A DNA stretch of 6,861 nucleotides from Bacteroidota bacterium (GTDB lineage Bacteria > Bacteroidota > Bacteroidia > Bacteroidales > GCA-2748055). Location of the stretch: the NCBI GenBank assembly GCA_024244665.1, contig JAAEOI010000538.1, positions 1 to 6,861 on the forward strand, read 5' to 3'. A model generated the notes under the pieces. That model had not been told where the DNA came from, ran no database searches, and worked only from the letters and a program-made list of their open reading frames with translations. Made by a program: the position numbers and the translations under genes. Shown here piece by piece: positions 6,797-6,861 of the stretch (positions within the stretch are counted from its first letter, which is position 1; the number at the start of each line of letters is the position of its first letter).

Positions 6797-6861
6797 TGCC
6801 AGTTCCCGTTCCTGCGCAAGGTTAATACTATACTGGCTAACAAGGACTTAAAGAGTCATAA

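Larger units (their letters stand above)
6636..6861. other. Non-coding tail, no gene supported
   Basis: After the cytochrome gene stop there are 226 bases to the window edge without a supported gene on either strand. The stretch has an imperfect inverted repeat (6705-6737) and a 12-base tandem duplication (6773-6796). No strong stem followed by a T-run is present, so I see no classical intrinsic terminator. A neighbouring gene or promoter may begin beyond the edge. Confidence 0.6.

Noticed and set aside
6758..6847. Minus-strand 29-codon open frame ending LPDRLPDNIL, which looks slightly like a sulfatase C-terminus
   Set aside because: An in-frame stop lies at 6848-6850, no start codon is present, and the resemblance is too short to support a pseudogene.

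Overview
The window most likely comes from a member of the Bacteroidota. The best evidence is a near-perfect Bacteroidota-type promoter (TTG, 20 bases, TAAATTTG) in the AT-rich gap between two divergent transcription units, together with weak Shine-Dalgarno signals and the protein families present. Genus cannot be read from the sequence.

Layout. Bases 1-4704 hold five genes on the minus strand, transcribed from about 4730 towards 1: an NAD-type short-chain dehydrogenase (SDR, 3934-4704), a deoxyribose-phosphate aldolase family protein (3235-3915), a zinc-dependent medium-chain dehydrogenase (2182-3219), an FabG-like SDR (1410-2171), and the N-terminal 453 residues of a secreted protein related to the hydrazine synthase alpha subunit (HzsA), cut by the window edge (1-1360). 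Gaps are 18, 15, 10 and 49 bases with no visible terminator, so this reads as one operon. An 83-base gap of about 16% GC (4705-4787) separates it from a divergent plus-strand gene (4788-6635), which encodes an exported seven-bladed-propeller-like (YVTN) protein fused to a two-haem cytochrome c domain. Bases 6636-6861 carry no supported gene, only a small inverted repeat and a 12-base tandem duplication.

How the genes may work together (inference). Three cytoplasmic oxidoreductases surround a retro-aldolase that keeps its catalytic residues. This suggests stepwise oxidation of a sugar, polyol or deoxy-sugar followed by C-C cleavage. No nucleoside phosphorylase, phosphopentomutase, kinase, transporter or regulator is visible, so ordinary deoxynucleoside salvage is not supported. 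The two flanking exported proteins, both propeller proteins of redox-associated families, could act on or transfer electrons from the same substrate outside the cytoplasm. The substrate is unknown.
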